DNA of 51,549 nucleotides, taken from contig CAZJDM010000008.1 in assembly GCA_964544765.1 (NCBI GenBank), positions 1-51,549 on the forward strand, in the 5' to 3' direction. This DNA is from CAZJDM01 sp964544765 (GTDB taxonomy: Bacteria > Bdellovibrionota_B > Oligoflexia > CAYFLR01). This document shows, in pieces, positions 1 through 9,500 of this stretch. The notes below the pieces were generated by a model, which had not been told where the DNA came from, ran no database searches, and was given only the letters and a program-made list of their open reading frames with translations. Within the stretch, counting starts at the first letter, position 1, and each line of letters opens with the position of its first letter. The position numbers and the translations under genes were made by a program.

Positions 1-2564
1 TCCTATTGACAGTTTTTACATTACAAGGGCAACCCCCTAGAGGAGGAGGAAAAATTTTTCCTTCAGAAGATGACCCATTACCTTCAGAAAATGAACCGCT
101 GCCTTCAGAAAACGAACCGCTACCATTAGGAGCTGGCCGACCAAATCCATCAGATAATAAACGTGTTCAACGCCCAAGTAAGCGTATCCAACCACCAGGC
201 AAACGACGTTTACAACAACCTAGTTCTGTCAGAGGTAGATTTCCTCCTTCTCGTCCCAAAGCTAAATCCGCGCCTAAAAGGGATTATAGAAGCCCTAAAC
301 CAATAAAAAAACCAAGCTCTAGTGCCACTACCACTAAGAAAAAAGGAAAGCCCATAACCAGGTTTAAAACCAGAATTAAAAATAAGAAAGAAATGGTTCA
401 TATTGATTTTCCGGAACCAACAGAACTTAAAGAGGTAATTAAAGCCGTAGCACAATGGACCGGCAAAAATATTGTATTAGGCAGAAACGTAAATGGCAAA
501 GTGCAAATTATCTCTCCTACCGAAGTTACAAAAAAAGAAGCATATGAAGTTTTTCTATCAGCACTTAATGTTGGCGGATTTACTACTATTGAAGAGGGAA
601 AGGTACTAAAAATCGTACATAATCGAGCAGCCATGAAGGAGAATATCAGAACTTTCAAAGGCAAATCTTTTCCTAAAACAGCTCAAATAATTACTCGCGT
701 CATCCCTTTAAAATATGTTAACGCCACCCAAATTAAAAAAACACTGGATCCATTCGTTCAAAGATCAGAATTGGTCGTATATGAACCAACCAATACCATT
801 ATTCTTTCTACTACTGGTCATAAAGTGGATAGGGTTTTACAAATAATAAATTTATTAGATGTTAAAACTCAACAACCAGTGGTTAAAATAATCGCCATAC
901 AGTATGCCGACGCTAAAGATATTGCTAGTAAGTTAAAACAAATTTTTGTCGCTGGAACAGCTAAAAAGGGCAAAAGGGGGGGGCCTTCTGGTAATTTCTA
1001 TATATCCAAAATATTAACTGATGAAAGAACCAACTCTATAATATTTTTAGGAAACACCAGGGCTTTCACAGAAGTACTAAAATTAATAAACAAATTAGAC
1101 CAACCCTTGGATGAACTGGCCAATCAAGCTCGAATTCATATTCACGCATTACAATTTTCTGACGCGATGGAACTAGCAAAAACATTATCCAGTCTAGCCT
1201 CTGGAAGAAGACCCTCTTCTAGATCCTCTCGTTTTAAAGGAAGCAAAAAAAGCAAGACAACCACTCCTGCGGTAGCTGACTTTGGAGACTTAAAAATAAC
1301 CGCCGAACCTACCACCAACTCACTTATTGTCACCGGCAGTAAAACTGCTTACCATGCCCTGGTACCAATAATTAATAAAATTGATGTCCGTAGGGCACAA
1401 GTATTTGTTGAAGCAGATATACTTGACATCCATTTGTCCGATGGTATCAACCTTGGCACAAGCATTATAGCTGGTGAAAAAAGCGCTCTGGGTATAAAGG
1501 ATGCTAAAGGAATTTATGGATTTAATGCTAAGGATTCATTTGGTTTAAGCGCCCTTGGCGCTGCCCAACAAACAACAGGAAGTACCACTGCCGGTGGTGG
1601 TATAGCCAGTGCCGCCTCTGCTGCTTCTTTATTGAGTCATACAGTTCTAGGTGTCCTTGGAGGGACCGACGTAGAAATCTTTCCTAATGTAAAAATCAGT
1701 ACTCCTACCGCCCTAATTACAGCTTTAAAGATGAGTTCTAATACTACTGTACTGTCCACTCCTTCTATTATGACCTCTGACAACGAAGAAGCCAGTATGT
1801 CAGTAGGACACAAAGTTTCTTTTCTCAAATTTCACAGTACCACTACAGATGGTATTCCAGTAAACAGTACTGATTTTGAAGAAGTTTCTCTATCTTTAAA
1901 TCTAAAACCTAAAGTCAGTGCCAGTGATGCCATTACTATGTTGATTAATCTTAAGGACCAAGAATTAGGAACCAAGGATGTAAATGGCCAACCTCCTATC
2001 AATAAGAGGGAAACCAAAACTATAGTCACCGTTGATAATCACCAAACCATAGTTATCTCTGGTCTGGTTCGCCATTTAGAAACAGAAGGTAAAAGTAAGA
2101 TACCTATTATTGGAGATATTCCTATTATTGGATGGTTGTTTAGCAAATCATCGATCGACAAACAACAAAATTACTTACTGGTATTTCTGACTCCACATGT
2201 AGTAAGAAATAAGAAAGATATAAGTAAAATTTATCATAAAAAAATGAAAGAACAAGAAGAGTTCCTTGCTACCGCCTTTGGTAAAAACTATCGAAAATCA
2301 CACGTTTTTAAACATATGGACCAAATGAATAAATCCGTTGATAAAAATAATAAAGAACCCGCACCCGAGAAAAAACCAACCTCTATTAAAGAAAAGAAAA
2401 AAGAGGAAAAATATAAGGAAGAAGATGAAATTATAGTCCCTATGCAATCATTTGATACCCCCTCTTCTTCACCATCGCCCAGTAATTCACCGAACAATTC
2501 ATCAAGTGAACCTTCTGGTAACCCGGATAGTACAAACAATGATGAAATGGAAAACAAGGAGTAA
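1..2564 (+). CDS. gspD: Type II secretion system secretin GspD (5'-partial)
   Basis: This is the outer-membrane channel of the type II secretion system. The frame is open to the left window edge and no signal peptide is visible, so the true start lies upstream. The first usable codon in the window is a TTG at 6. Numbering from there, residues 20-125 are Pro/Lys/Arg-rich and include a PSENEPL repeat. N0 follows at about 130-205 and N1-N3 repeats at about 225-490. The secretin core includes VEIFPNVKIS and ends with the family-typical stretch IPIIGDIPIIGWLF and LLVFLTPHVV. A charged and Ser/Pro/Asn-rich tail of about 100 residues follows. At more than 852 residues it is longer than most GspD, mainly because of the two low-complexity ends. 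gspE starts 6 bases after its stop. gspC is not seen and may lie upstream. Confidence 0.95.
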   Translation, partial: LLTVFTLQGQPPRGGGKIFPSEDDPLPSENEPLPSENEPLPLGAGRPNPSDNKRVQRPSKRIQPPGKRRLQQPSSVRGRFPPSRPKAKSAPKRDYRSPKPIKKPSSSATTTKKKGKPITRFKTRIKNKKEMVHIDFPEPTELKEVIKAVAQWTGKNIVLGRNVNGKVQIISPTEVTKKEAYEVFLSALNVGGFTTIEEGKVLKIVHNRAAMKENIRTFKGKSFPKTAQIITRVIPLKYVNATQIKKTLDPFVQRSELVVYEPTNTIILSTTGHKVDRVLQIINLLDVKTQQPVVKIIAIQYADAKDIASKLKQIFVAGTAKKGKRGGPSGNFYISKILTDERTNSIIFLGNTRAFTEVLKLINKLDQPLDELANQARIHIHALQFSDAMELAKTLSSLASGRRPSSRSSRFKGSKKSKTTTPAVADFGDLKITAEPTTNSLIVTGSKTAYHALVPIINKIDVRRAQVFVEADILDIHLSDGINLGTSIIAGEKSALGIKDAKGIYGFNAKDSFGLSALGAAQQTTGSTTAGGGIASAASAASLLSHTVLGVLGGTDVEIFPNVKISTPTALITALKMSSNTTVLSTPSIMTSDNEEASMSVGHKVSFLKFHSTTTDGIPVNSTDFEEVSLSLNLKPKVSASDAITMLINLKDQELGTKDVNGQPPINKRETKTIVTVDNHQTIVISGLVRHLETEGKSKIPIIGDIPIIGWLFSKSSIDKQQNYLLVFLTPHVVRNKKDISKIYHKKMKEQEEFLATAFGKNYRKSHVFKHMDQMNKSVDKNNKEPAPEKKPTSIKEKKKEEKYKEEDEIIVPMQSFDTPSSSPSPSNSPNNSSSEPSGNPDSTNNDEMENKE
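60..122 (+). repeat. 21-bp in-frame tandem repeat in gspD
   Basis: There are three consecutive 21-bp units (60-80, 81-101, 102-122), each beginning CCTTCAGAA. They encode a seven-residue Pro/Ser/Glu repeat (PSENEPL type) near the visible N-terminus of the secretin. Units 2 and 3 differ at only two positions, which suggests recent expansion. Confidence 0.85.
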
Positions 2565-2570
2565 CTGGAT

Positions 2571-4328
2571 ATGAATGATAAACCAGAAAAAGATCCCTTT
2601 GAATCATCAGGGGATAAATATATAAAACCATCAAAAGAACGTAAAAGTATCGGGGAACTGCTTGTTGAAGATCATGCGATAACCAAAGAACAACTACAAG
2701 AAGGCCTTGAGGCTCAAAAAGAAAAACAACAAAAATTAGGCGAGATCCTGGTAAAAAAAGAATTTCTTTCTGAGACAGATCTCTCCAAAGCTCTGGCTAA
2801 ACAACTGGACATCCCTTTTTATGATAAACTACCCGTCAATGATATCGACCCTAAACTTATTATAGATATCCCGATCAACTTTTGTAAGACCCATTTTTTA
2901 CTCCCTATTGCCAAAGATCATTACTGTTGTACCTTAGCAGTCTCCGATCCTCTAAACTTATTTCCAGTAGACGATTTACGTCTTATTTTAGGATCAAACA
3001 TAAATCTGGTGGTAGCTCCCGCTGATATAATCTTAAATAGTATTAACCGGGTGTATGAACGTAGTTCAGATGCCACTCAATCTGTAATAGAAGATCTAGA
3101 AGATGATATCTCCGGAATCGAAGATCTAGATGAAACCAAAGACTTATTGGATGCTGATGATGACGAAGCCCCCATAATAAGATTAGTTCACAGCCTTTTA
3201 TTTAAGGCGGTAAAAGAACGAGCATCAGATATACATATAGAACCTTATGAAAAAGAACTGGTAGTCCGTTTTAGAGTGGATGGAGAGCTTTATGACGTGC
3301 TTTCTCCTCCCAAAAGACATCAAAGCGCTATTGTCTCAAGAATAAAAATTATGGGTAAATTAAATATCGCTGAAAAACGAATTCCTCAGGACGGTAGAAT
3401 CCCTATCCGAGCTGCCGGTAAAGATATCGATATTCGTATATCAACCATTCCAACTATTTTGGGTGAAAGAGTAGTAATGAGACTCCTAGATAACTCGAGT
3501 GGGCAATTGGGTCTGGATCAAATCGGTATTCCACAATCCTTGATGCCTGAAATTCGTTCTTTAATAAATAAAAAACATGGAATTATCCTTGTAACTGGAC
3601 CTACCGGTTCAGGAAAAACTACCACCCTATATTCGATGTTATCAGACATCAATACACCAGAAAAAAATATTATGACCGTTGAGGATCCGGTCGAAATTAA
3701 ATTACCAGGAATAGCTCAAATTGCCGTTAATGATAAAGTGGGACTTACTTTTGCTGGAGGACTAAGATCCATTCTAAGGCAGGACCCTAACTGCATTTTA
3801 ATTGGAGAAATACGTGATCCGGAAACCTCTAATATTGCCGTTCAAGCTTCCATGACGGGCCATTTAGTCTTCAGTACCGTCCACACCAATGATTCAGCTA
3901 GTACGGTCGCCCGAATGATAGATCTAGGAATAGAAGCCTATCAAATAACCTCTTCTTTACTAGCGTCAATTGCTGTACGTTTATGCAGAACACTATGCAA
4001 CCTTTGCAAACAAAAATATACAATCACCGAAATTGATCTGAAACATTATGAATTATCCGATATGTATTTGAAAAAGGAAGTATTCAAGCCAGGTGGGTGT
4101 GATAAATGTAACAATGTTGGTTACCAGGGACAAACAGGTATATACGAACTATTTCATATTGATGATGATATCAAGGAACTTATTCTCCAAACACCTGACG
4201 CGACTCAATTACGTAAGTTGGCCGTAAAGAAGGGCATGCTAACTTTAAGAGAACAGGGATTTAGAAGGGTACTGGATGGTTCAACTTCTTTTGAAGAAGT
4301 ACTTTTAAAAACACAAGTCGATAATTAG
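2571..4328 (+). CDS. gspE: Type II secretion ATPase GspE
   Basis: This is the cytoplasmic hexameric ATPase that powers pseudopilus assembly. An N-terminal MshEN/T2SSE_N-type domain covers about residues 25-165, followed by an acidic linker (about 170-200). The core carries the Walker A motif GPTGSGKT (343-350), the Asp-box region around DPVEI, Walker B ILIGEIRD (409-416) and the His-box HLVFSTVHTND. A zinc-binding Cys set (C472, C476, C479, C510, C513) precedes the C-terminal helices, as in GspE/PilB. The length of 585 residues is typical of forms with a long N-domain. An AAGGAG ribosome site overlaps the end of gspD, and gspF starts 11 bases downstream. Confidence 0.96.
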   Translation: MNDKPEKDPFESSGDKYIKPSKERKSIGELLVEDHAITKEQLQEGLEAQKEKQQKLGEILVKKEFLSETDLSKALAKQLDIPFYDKLPVNDIDPKLIIDIPINFCKTHFLLPIAKDHYCCTLAVSDPLNLFPVDDLRLILGSNINLVVAPADIILNSINRVYERSSDATQSVIEDLEDDISGIEDLDETKDLLDADDDEAPIIRLVHSLLFKAVKERASDIHIEPYEKELVVRFRVDGELYDVLSPPKRHQSAIVSRIKIMGKLNIAEKRIPQDGRIPIRAAGKDIDIRISTIPTILGERVVMRLLDNSSGQLGLDQIGIPQSLMPEIRSLINKKHGIILVTGPTGSGKTTTLYSMLSDINTPEKNIMTVEDPVEIKLPGIAQIAVNDKVGLTFAGGLRSILRQDPNCILIGEIRDPETSNIAVQASMTGHLVFSTVHTNDSASTVARMIDLGIEAYQITSSLLASIAVRLCRTLCNLCKQKYTITEIDLKHYELSDMYLKKEVFKPGGCDKCNNVGYQGQTGIYELFHIDDDIKELILQTPDATQLRKLAVKKGMLTLREQGFRRVLDGSTSFEEVLLKTQVDN

Positions 4329-4339
4329 GAGAAGTAGCT

Positions 4340-5560
4340 TTGGCTCTATTTATTTACAAAGGTATTCAACAAAGTACCGGCACAAATACTAAAGGTAAAA
4401 TTGATGCTGACAGTGGCAAAGAAGCCAAAATAAAGTTAAAAAAACAAGGCATTTTGGTTGTTGAGATTCACGAATCAGTAGTCAAAAGCAAAACTAAATC
4501 TAATATTCGCTCATTATTTGAGTCAGTTCCTATTATGGATATTGCTGTAATGACAAGACAATTTGCCACATTGCAAAAAGCTGGTATACCTTTAGATGAA
4601 TCGCTAAAGGCTCTTTCTGAACAGGTGGAAAATGAACTTTTAAAAACCATTCTTACCCAAGTAAAAGAAGAAGTTAATAAAGGAACATCTTTAGCCAAGG
4701 CCTTAGGTTCTCACCCCAAGGTATTTACCGAATTATATACCTGTATGATTGACGCTGGTGAAAACTCTGGGGCGCTGGATCTAGTTTTATCCAGATTGTC
4801 CGATTTTACCGAAGCCTCAGTAAAGCTAAAAAATTCGGTTGTAAATGCCATGATGTATCCATTAATCATGATTTGTATAAGCTTCTTAATAATTTTCTTT
4901 CTATTCATCAAAGTATTACCGCAAATTACCGATGTACTGGCAGGGTTTGATATTCCCCTACCCATAGCTACCAGATTTGTAATGTGGTTATCAAATTTTT
5001 TACAGGATCAATGGTTTTACGTTATTCTGACCTTTGCCGCAATATTTATTCTCTTTCGTAGATGGAAAGAGAGTAAAAAAGGAAAACTAATTTGGCACGC
5101 ATTTATTCTAAAAATCCCGGTCGTGGGAGAAATAAATAGAAAAGTAGCCATATCTATGTTTACTAAGACTTTAAGTACCCTACTAGCTAATGGGGTACCA
5201 GTTGTAAACTCCTTAGAGATCGTTAAAAATGTAATAGGAAATGTTGTCATTCGTGGCATTGTGGAAGAAGCTAAAATATCTGTGGTAGAAGGAAAGCCAT
5301 TAGCCAAACCACTGGCCGACAGTGGACAATTTCCCCCACTTGTCACTCATATGATCCAAACGGGTGAACAAACCGGAGATTTAGAAAATATGTTGATGCA
5401 TGTTTCTGATGCTTATGATAATGAAGTACAACATAAAATATCATCACTGACTTCCATTATTGAACCAGTGATGATAGTACTTATGGCGGGAATTATTGTT
5501 TTAGTGGTAGTCGCCATATTAGTACCTATGTTCGATATTTTTAGTTCAGTCGGTAAATAA
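4340..5560 (+). CDS. gspF: Type II secretion inner-membrane platform protein GspF
   Basis: This is a polytopic inner-membrane protein that links the GspE ATPase to the pseudopilus. It has two T2SSF domains (about residues 70-190 and 270-395). Each ends in hydrophobic segments, near 165-190, 225-240 and 375-398. Family motifs include MTRQFATLQKAGIPL at the start of domain 1 and MFTKTLSTLLANGVPV in domain 2. The length of 406 residues is standard. The start is TTG, supported by AGGAG about 8 bases upstream that overlaps the end of gspE. The TTG may lower translation relative to its neighbours. Confidence 0.95.
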   Translation: MALFIYKGIQQSTGTNTKGKIDADSGKEAKIKLKKQGILVVEIHESVVKSKTKSNIRSLFESVPIMDIAVMTRQFATLQKAGIPLDESLKALSEQVENELLKTILTQVKEEVNKGTSLAKALGSHPKVFTELYTCMIDAGENSGALDLVLSRLSDFTEASVKLKNSVVNAMMYPLIMICISFLIIFFLFIKVLPQITDVLAGFDIPLPIATRFVMWLSNFLQDQWFYVILTFAAIFILFRRWKESKKGKLIWHAFILKIPVVGEINRKVAISMFTKTLSTLLANGVPVVNSLEIVKNVIGNVVIRGIVEEAKISVVEGKPLAKPLADSGQFPPLVTHMIQTGEQTGDLENMLMHVSDAYDNEVQHKISSLTSIIEPVMIVLMAGIIVLVVVAILVPMFDIFSSVGK

Positions 5561-5588
5561 TTTTCACAAGGAAGCAGGAGGAACCATA

Positions 5589-6041
5589 ATGAAACAATCA
5601 TGTATCAATAAAGACTTAGTAGGATTAAATATTCATAAAAAAGGGATGACACTTATTGAAATACTAATAGTAATTGCTCTTTTGGGGTCATTAATCGCTT
5701 ATTTAGCTACTAAACTTACTGGTTCCAAGGAACACGCTGAACTTCAGCTTGCTAAAATGGCCATGAACAGATTACATCAAGATCTTGACCGCTTTAGCCT
5801 CACGGTAGGAAGATATCCATCTGCTTCCGAAGGATTAGATGCCTTAGTATCAAAACCAGGTGGAGTGAAGGGTTGGGCTGGACCCTATACGGATAAAAAA
5901 AACATAAAAGATCCATGGGGTAATAAATTTGATTATCAAGCAAAAAGTCGAAAAGAATTCGTCATTACTAGCTCCGGTCCTAATGGTGAGTGGGGTGACG
6001 ACGATGACCTTAAATATCCTGACGATGAGGAAAATGAATAA
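5589..6041 (+). CDS. gspG: Major pseudopilin GspG
   Basis: This is the major subunit of the type II secretion pseudopilus. A 19-residue leader ending KKG precedes the processing site G|MTLIE, followed by a hydrophobic helix (about 20-43). The mature protein begins with Met rather than the usual Phe and keeps the required Glu at +5. The C-terminal region contains the family pattern GWAGPYT...DPWGNKFDY and the Asp-rich GPNGEWGDDDD calcium-binding end. An AGGAGGA ribosome site precedes the ATG. The length (150 aa) is normal. The last 8 bases overlap gspH. Confidence 0.95.
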   Translation: MKQSCINKDLVGLNIHKKGMTLIEILIVIALLGSLIAYLATKLTGSKEHAELQLAKMAMNRLHQDLDRFSLTVGRYPSASEGLDALVSKPGGVKGWAGPYTDKKNIKDPWGNKFDYQAKSRKEFVITSSGPNGEWGDDDDLKYPDDEENE

Positions 6042-6810
6042 AATCCGGGCATTTTCCTTAATTGAAATACTCATAGTAATTGCCATAATTGGCCTGGTCA
6101 TGTACATTGTGGCTCCGCAAATGGGTTTAGTTTCGCTGGTTTCTACCCAAACTGCTCTCACCAATCTCACTCGTACTATAAAAACAGCCTATAACTACTC
6201 TGTTATCAACCGAACTACCCATAGAATTGTTTTTGATTTGAAAAATAATATCTATTGGGTAGAAGCTTCCAACGAAAAATCTTTAATCACTAAATCCAAA
6301 ATCGAAAGAGAAAAAACCGAGAGTGAAGAAAGAGAATGGAAAGAAGAAATAGACGCGGAACTAGAAACCTTAAAAATAGATTCTCAAAAAACCGATGTCA
6401 TTTTTGGAGAAGAGGGAGAAGAACGCAAAATTACTTATAACTCTCCCCTATTAGAAGCTAAACAAAAAGAGGCCCAAACAGCTTTTAGAAAAATTAAGGT
6501 TCCTAATATAAAGCATATGTTGTTATCTGATGATTATCACTTTGAAGCCGTGCAGACACAACACCATACTAAAAAGATAACGGCTCCTACAGAAGATGAC
6601 CCTCCTGATGAGGAATACAAGGCATATATGTACTTCTTATCTAATGGCTATGTTGAAAGGGCAGTCATCTACATTGCTGAAAAAAATACCGAGATAGAGG
6701 ATCCTGATAGGATGGTTTATACGATAATTACTAACCCTTTGAGTGGAGAAACAGAAGTACATAACGAATATAAAGAGATATCTTTTGAAGAAAGAAAAAG
6801 TGATGAATAA
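6034..6810 (+). CDS. gspH: Minor pseudopilin GspH-like
   Basis: This is a minor pseudopilin of the T2SS, identified by its prepilin N-terminus and by its place between gspG and gspI. I chose the ATG at 6034 because it yields the short leader MNKIRA directly before FSLIEILIVIAIIGLV. Longer in-frame starts (5929, 6025) would add an unlikely extension. The residue before the predicted cleavage site is Ala, not the canonical Gly. At about 258 residues it is long for GspH. It includes a highly charged Glu/Lys/Arg-rich stretch after the first 75 residues that may form a helix. The body beyond the N-terminus is poorly conserved, so the H assignment rests mostly on synteny. Confidence 0.85.
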   Translation: MNKIRAFSLIEILIVIAIIGLVMYIVAPQMGLVSLVSTQTALTNLTRTIKTAYNYSVINRTTHRIVFDLKNNIYWVEASNEKSLITKSKIEREKTESEEREWKEEIDAELETLKIDSQKTDVIFGEEGEERKITYNSPLLEAKQKEAQTAFRKIKVPNIKHMLLSDDYHFEAVQTQHHTKKITAPTEDDPPDEEYKAYMYFLSNGYVERAVIYIAEKNTEIEDPDRMVYTIITNPLSGETEVHNEYKEISFEERKSDE

Positions 6811-7339
6811 TTTTTGTGTGGCGAAAAAAAAATCACATAAAATAAATAGGGGACAAAGGGGATTTACCTTAATAGAAACTATGATAGCCCTTGGAATTCT
6901 CACTTATATCATTCTTCAAGTGATAGAAACCCAATCAGGAGCTATATTTTTTAGTAATTATTCTTCTAACCTAATAACAGCCTCTAATTTAGCCCGAGAG
7001 AAAATGACTGAACTTGAGTTATTAACCGAAAGAAAGAAATTAAAGGACGTTTCAACTTACGCTGATAAAGGGAAATTTGAAAAATTTCCTGAATTCTCAT
7101 ATGAGGTTAAAATTCAAGATACTAAAATAAAAATTCCCCTTCCTAAGCAACTGATTCAACAAGAACCTATGATTCAAATGCTAGCAAAATATTTAGAGAA
7201 GGATATCTTTTCTGAAGGTGTAGTAAAAATAATTTGGCAGGAAGGAAAACACAAACAATCTATTCAAGTTAGACAACTTTTTGCCAATTGGGCCTTTTTG
7301 AAAGACTTAAAAAATATGGCAAACGCACCGGGTTTATAG
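6803..7339 (+). CDS. gspI: Minor pseudopilin GspI
   Basis: This is a minor pseudopilin of the tip complex. Its prepilin signal is INRGQRG|FTLIETMIALGILTYI, with Gly at -1 and Glu at +5. I chose the ATG at 6803, giving a 178-residue protein with a 21-residue leader. An upstream in-frame ATG at 6743 would only extend into gspH. The start overlaps the gspH stop by 8 bases in the sequence ATGAATAA, the same overlap as at gspG/gspH, which indicates translational coupling. Family-type features include ASNLAREKMTELELL after the helix. gspJ begins immediately after the stop codon. Confidence 0.9.
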   Translation: MNNFCVAKKKSHKINRGQRGFTLIETMIALGILTYIILQVIETQSGAIFFSNYSSNLITASNLAREKMTELELLTERKKLKDVSTYADKGKFEKFPEFSYEVKIQDTKIKIPLPKQLIQQEPMIQMLAKYLEKDIFSEGVVKIIWQEGKHKQSIQVRQLFANWAFLKDLKNMANAPGL

Positions 7340-8122
7340 ATGTTAAAGAATTTAATTTCTAACAATATGGCAAATTTCACCTCTAATAAGACAGGATTTA
7401 CTTTTAATAAGACTAGGGCTCCCTTTGATAAGGCTGGTTTCACTTTTATTGAATTACTAATTGCTCTAGCCATATTATCCTTTATGGGAATCTCTATTGC
7501 AAATCTATTCAGTGGTTCCATGGATATAGCTAACCTTTTATCCCGCAAGGGTAATACTACCCGCAAACTGTATATAGCCATGGATAAAATCACTAAAGAT
7601 ATTCAGCATTCATATTTATTTAAGGATGGAAAACAAATCGCTCGTAAACGAACCAACAAAACTGAGTTTATTGCCAATGAAGATGGCTTTTTTTCTAAAA
7701 TCGATATGGTTATCAACAATAAAACCCGTTATTTTTCGGGATCACGAGAACCTGATCTGGCTGAGGTGGGCTATTTTGTTGAAAATGATAGTTTAACTTC
7801 CAACCGAAAAACACTCTTTAGAAGAGAAAGCGGATATGTTAATGATTCTCCAGAAAAAGGCGGTGTGGTAAATAAACTGATTGATAATGTCGCCGAATTT
7901 AAACTAAAATTTTCTGACGGCAAAGATGAAGACTTCAGACATACCGACTGGAGTTCAGAAAAATCCGAGTGGAAGGGCCGATTACCTCATGCGGTAGAAA
8001 TTGTCTTATCAATTTATACCAATATTTCTGAAGAAGATACAGATCTTAGCGATAAAAATACCTCAACTTTACGGACCAGGGTACGTATTGAAAACAGGCC
8101 CTATCAAACGAAAAAAAAATGA
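7340..8122 (+). CDS. gspJ: Minor pseudopilin GspJ
   Basis: This is a minor pseudopilin expected to join GspI and GspK at the pseudopilus tip. The processing site is DKAG|FTFIELLIALAILSFMG. The leader is unusually long (about 33 residues from the ATG at 7340, 24 from the Met at residue 10). It contains a decoy-like TGFTFNK that resembles the true site but lacks the Glu. The C-terminal half matches the GspJ pattern, with a predicted beta-rich domain ending in IVLSIYTN and RTRVRIENRPY. The start ATG directly abuts the gspI stop (TAGATG). Confidence 0.9.
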   Translation: MLKNLISNNMANFTSNKTGFTFNKTRAPFDKAGFTFIELLIALAILSFMGISIANLFSGSMDIANLLSRKGNTTRKLYIAMDKITKDIQHSYLFKDGKQIARKRTNKTEFIANEDGFFSKIDMVINNKTRYFSGSREPDLAEVGYFVENDSLTSNRKTLFRRESGYVNDSPEKGGVVNKLIDNVAEFKLKFSDGKDEDFRHTDWSSEKSEWKGRLPHAVEIVLSIYTNISEEDTDLSDKNTSTLRTRVRIENRPYQTKKK

Positions 8123-8132
8123 GTGAGACTTT

Positions 8133-9497
8133 ATGAAATTGACGAGTAGAATAAGAAGACAAAAAGGGGTGGCAATTATGATGGTTTTAACCATTTTAAT
8201 TGTCATGTCCATGATCATAAGCGATATAATATATACTTCTCGTATTAATACTCAATTATCTCAATCAGCTTATAATAATTTACAAGCTGAGTATTATGCC
8301 AAAAGCGGAGCCACATTAGCTTTAGTGATACTTATTGCTGATGCCTTAATGGATAAAGCCAAGAAACTTTTACCTGGGGCTGATAAAAAATCTTCCTCTG
8401 TTGACTCTAATAACGACATTTGGAAACTCTTAAGTAATATTGACTTAACTAGCCTTGACGCCTTACTGCCATTAATGATGAAAGACGTCGATGGTTTTGA
8501 ACTTGAGGACACACCCCCTCCTACAGACACTCATGGTGTAGAAACCACCTCTGAGGATGATAATATGAAGACCGAACCTATGGCAGGAGAAGGAAACATA
8601 TTTGCTAGTGATTTCATTGCTGAAATGAAAAAAGATGAAGCTGGTCTTAGTTTTAATATTCAAGATGAAAGTAATTTAATTAATATAAACGCACTACAAA
8701 AAAAAGGAATGGATGTACCTATTAAAGCATTATTAAATAGAATATTAGGTGGGTATGCCGAAAGAAAGTTCCTGGAAGATAAGGACCTCACTGTTGATCA
8801 AATTGTTGGTGAAATGAAAGATTGGGTCGATACGGATGAAAAAGCATATAATGGTGGAGCTGAAGACGATGACTATTTCAATATTGAACCCCGTTACAAA
8901 GTGCAAAACGCCCCCTTTGAAACCATTCAACAAATACGTATGCTGGCCAGTATGGATGATGATTTGTTCAATGTCTTATCTTCATATTTAACGGTTTACC
9001 CTAAATCAGGAGATTTTCGAATAAATGCCAACACTTTAAGCCGTAATGCGCTTTTATCGATGTTTCCAGAAGCTCAAAAGAATTTGAAGGATGTGGAGCA
9101 GTTTTACGCTGATAAGGATAAATCTCGAAGTCCTTATTTTGATAATGTTAAAGCTCTTAAAACCAAACTCCAACATTTTGGTGTAAACACTGACAGCAAA
9201 GCTGTTAAAAATATGTTAAAATATTTTAAAGTAAACTCAAGTTATTTTCGAGTAACAGTCAATGGTGAAGTGAATGGTTATTCTCAAGTATTAACATTAA
9301 TAGTAAAACGAGAAAGTGGAAAAAAGAAAAAAAGGCGAGGAGGGAAAAAACCTAAAGAAGATAAAAAGAATAAACCCAAAAAAGAAGAACCCGAATATGA
9401 AGAACCTGAATATCAAGAGGATGGATATGGTGAGCCATCCTTCCAATTAGCTGAATTTTTTCCATTCAGGATTCTTCACTGGAAAATGGAGTATTAA
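8133..9497 (+). CDS. gspK: Minor pseudopilin GspK
   Basis: This is the largest pseudopilin, proposed to cap the pseudopilus tip. The prepilin signal is RRQKG|VAIMMVLTILIVMSMI. As is typical of GspK, the +5 residue is not Glu. Family motifs AEYYAKSGATLAL and DESNLININALQ are present, as is the DWVDTDEK region seen in the alpha-helical insertion domain of GspK. The 454-residue length is larger than many, owing to an acidic insert (about 85-145) and a C-terminal tail with a Lys-rich block followed by Glu/Tyr-rich repeats (EEPEYEEPEY). gspL starts 4 bases after its stop. Confidence 0.93.
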   Translation: MKLTSRIRRQKGVAIMMVLTILIVMSMIISDIIYTSRINTQLSQSAYNNLQAEYYAKSGATLALVILIADALMDKAKKLLPGADKKSSSVDSNNDIWKLLSNIDLTSLDALLPLMMKDVDGFELEDTPPPTDTHGVETTSEDDNMKTEPMAGEGNIFASDFIAEMKKDEAGLSFNIQDESNLININALQKKGMDVPIKALLNRILGGYAERKFLEDKDLTVDQIVGEMKDWVDTDEKAYNGGAEDDDYFNIEPRYKVQNAPFETIQQIRMLASMDDDLFNVLSSYLTVYPKSGDFRINANTLSRNALLSMFPEAQKNLKDVEQFYADKDKSRSPYFDNVKALKTKLQHFGVNTDSKAVKNMLKYFKVNSSYFRVTVNGEVNGYSQVLTLIVKRESGKKKKRRGGKKPKEDKKNKPKKEEPEYEEPEYQEDGYGEPSFQLAEFFPFRILHWKMEY

Positions 9498-9500
9498 TTT

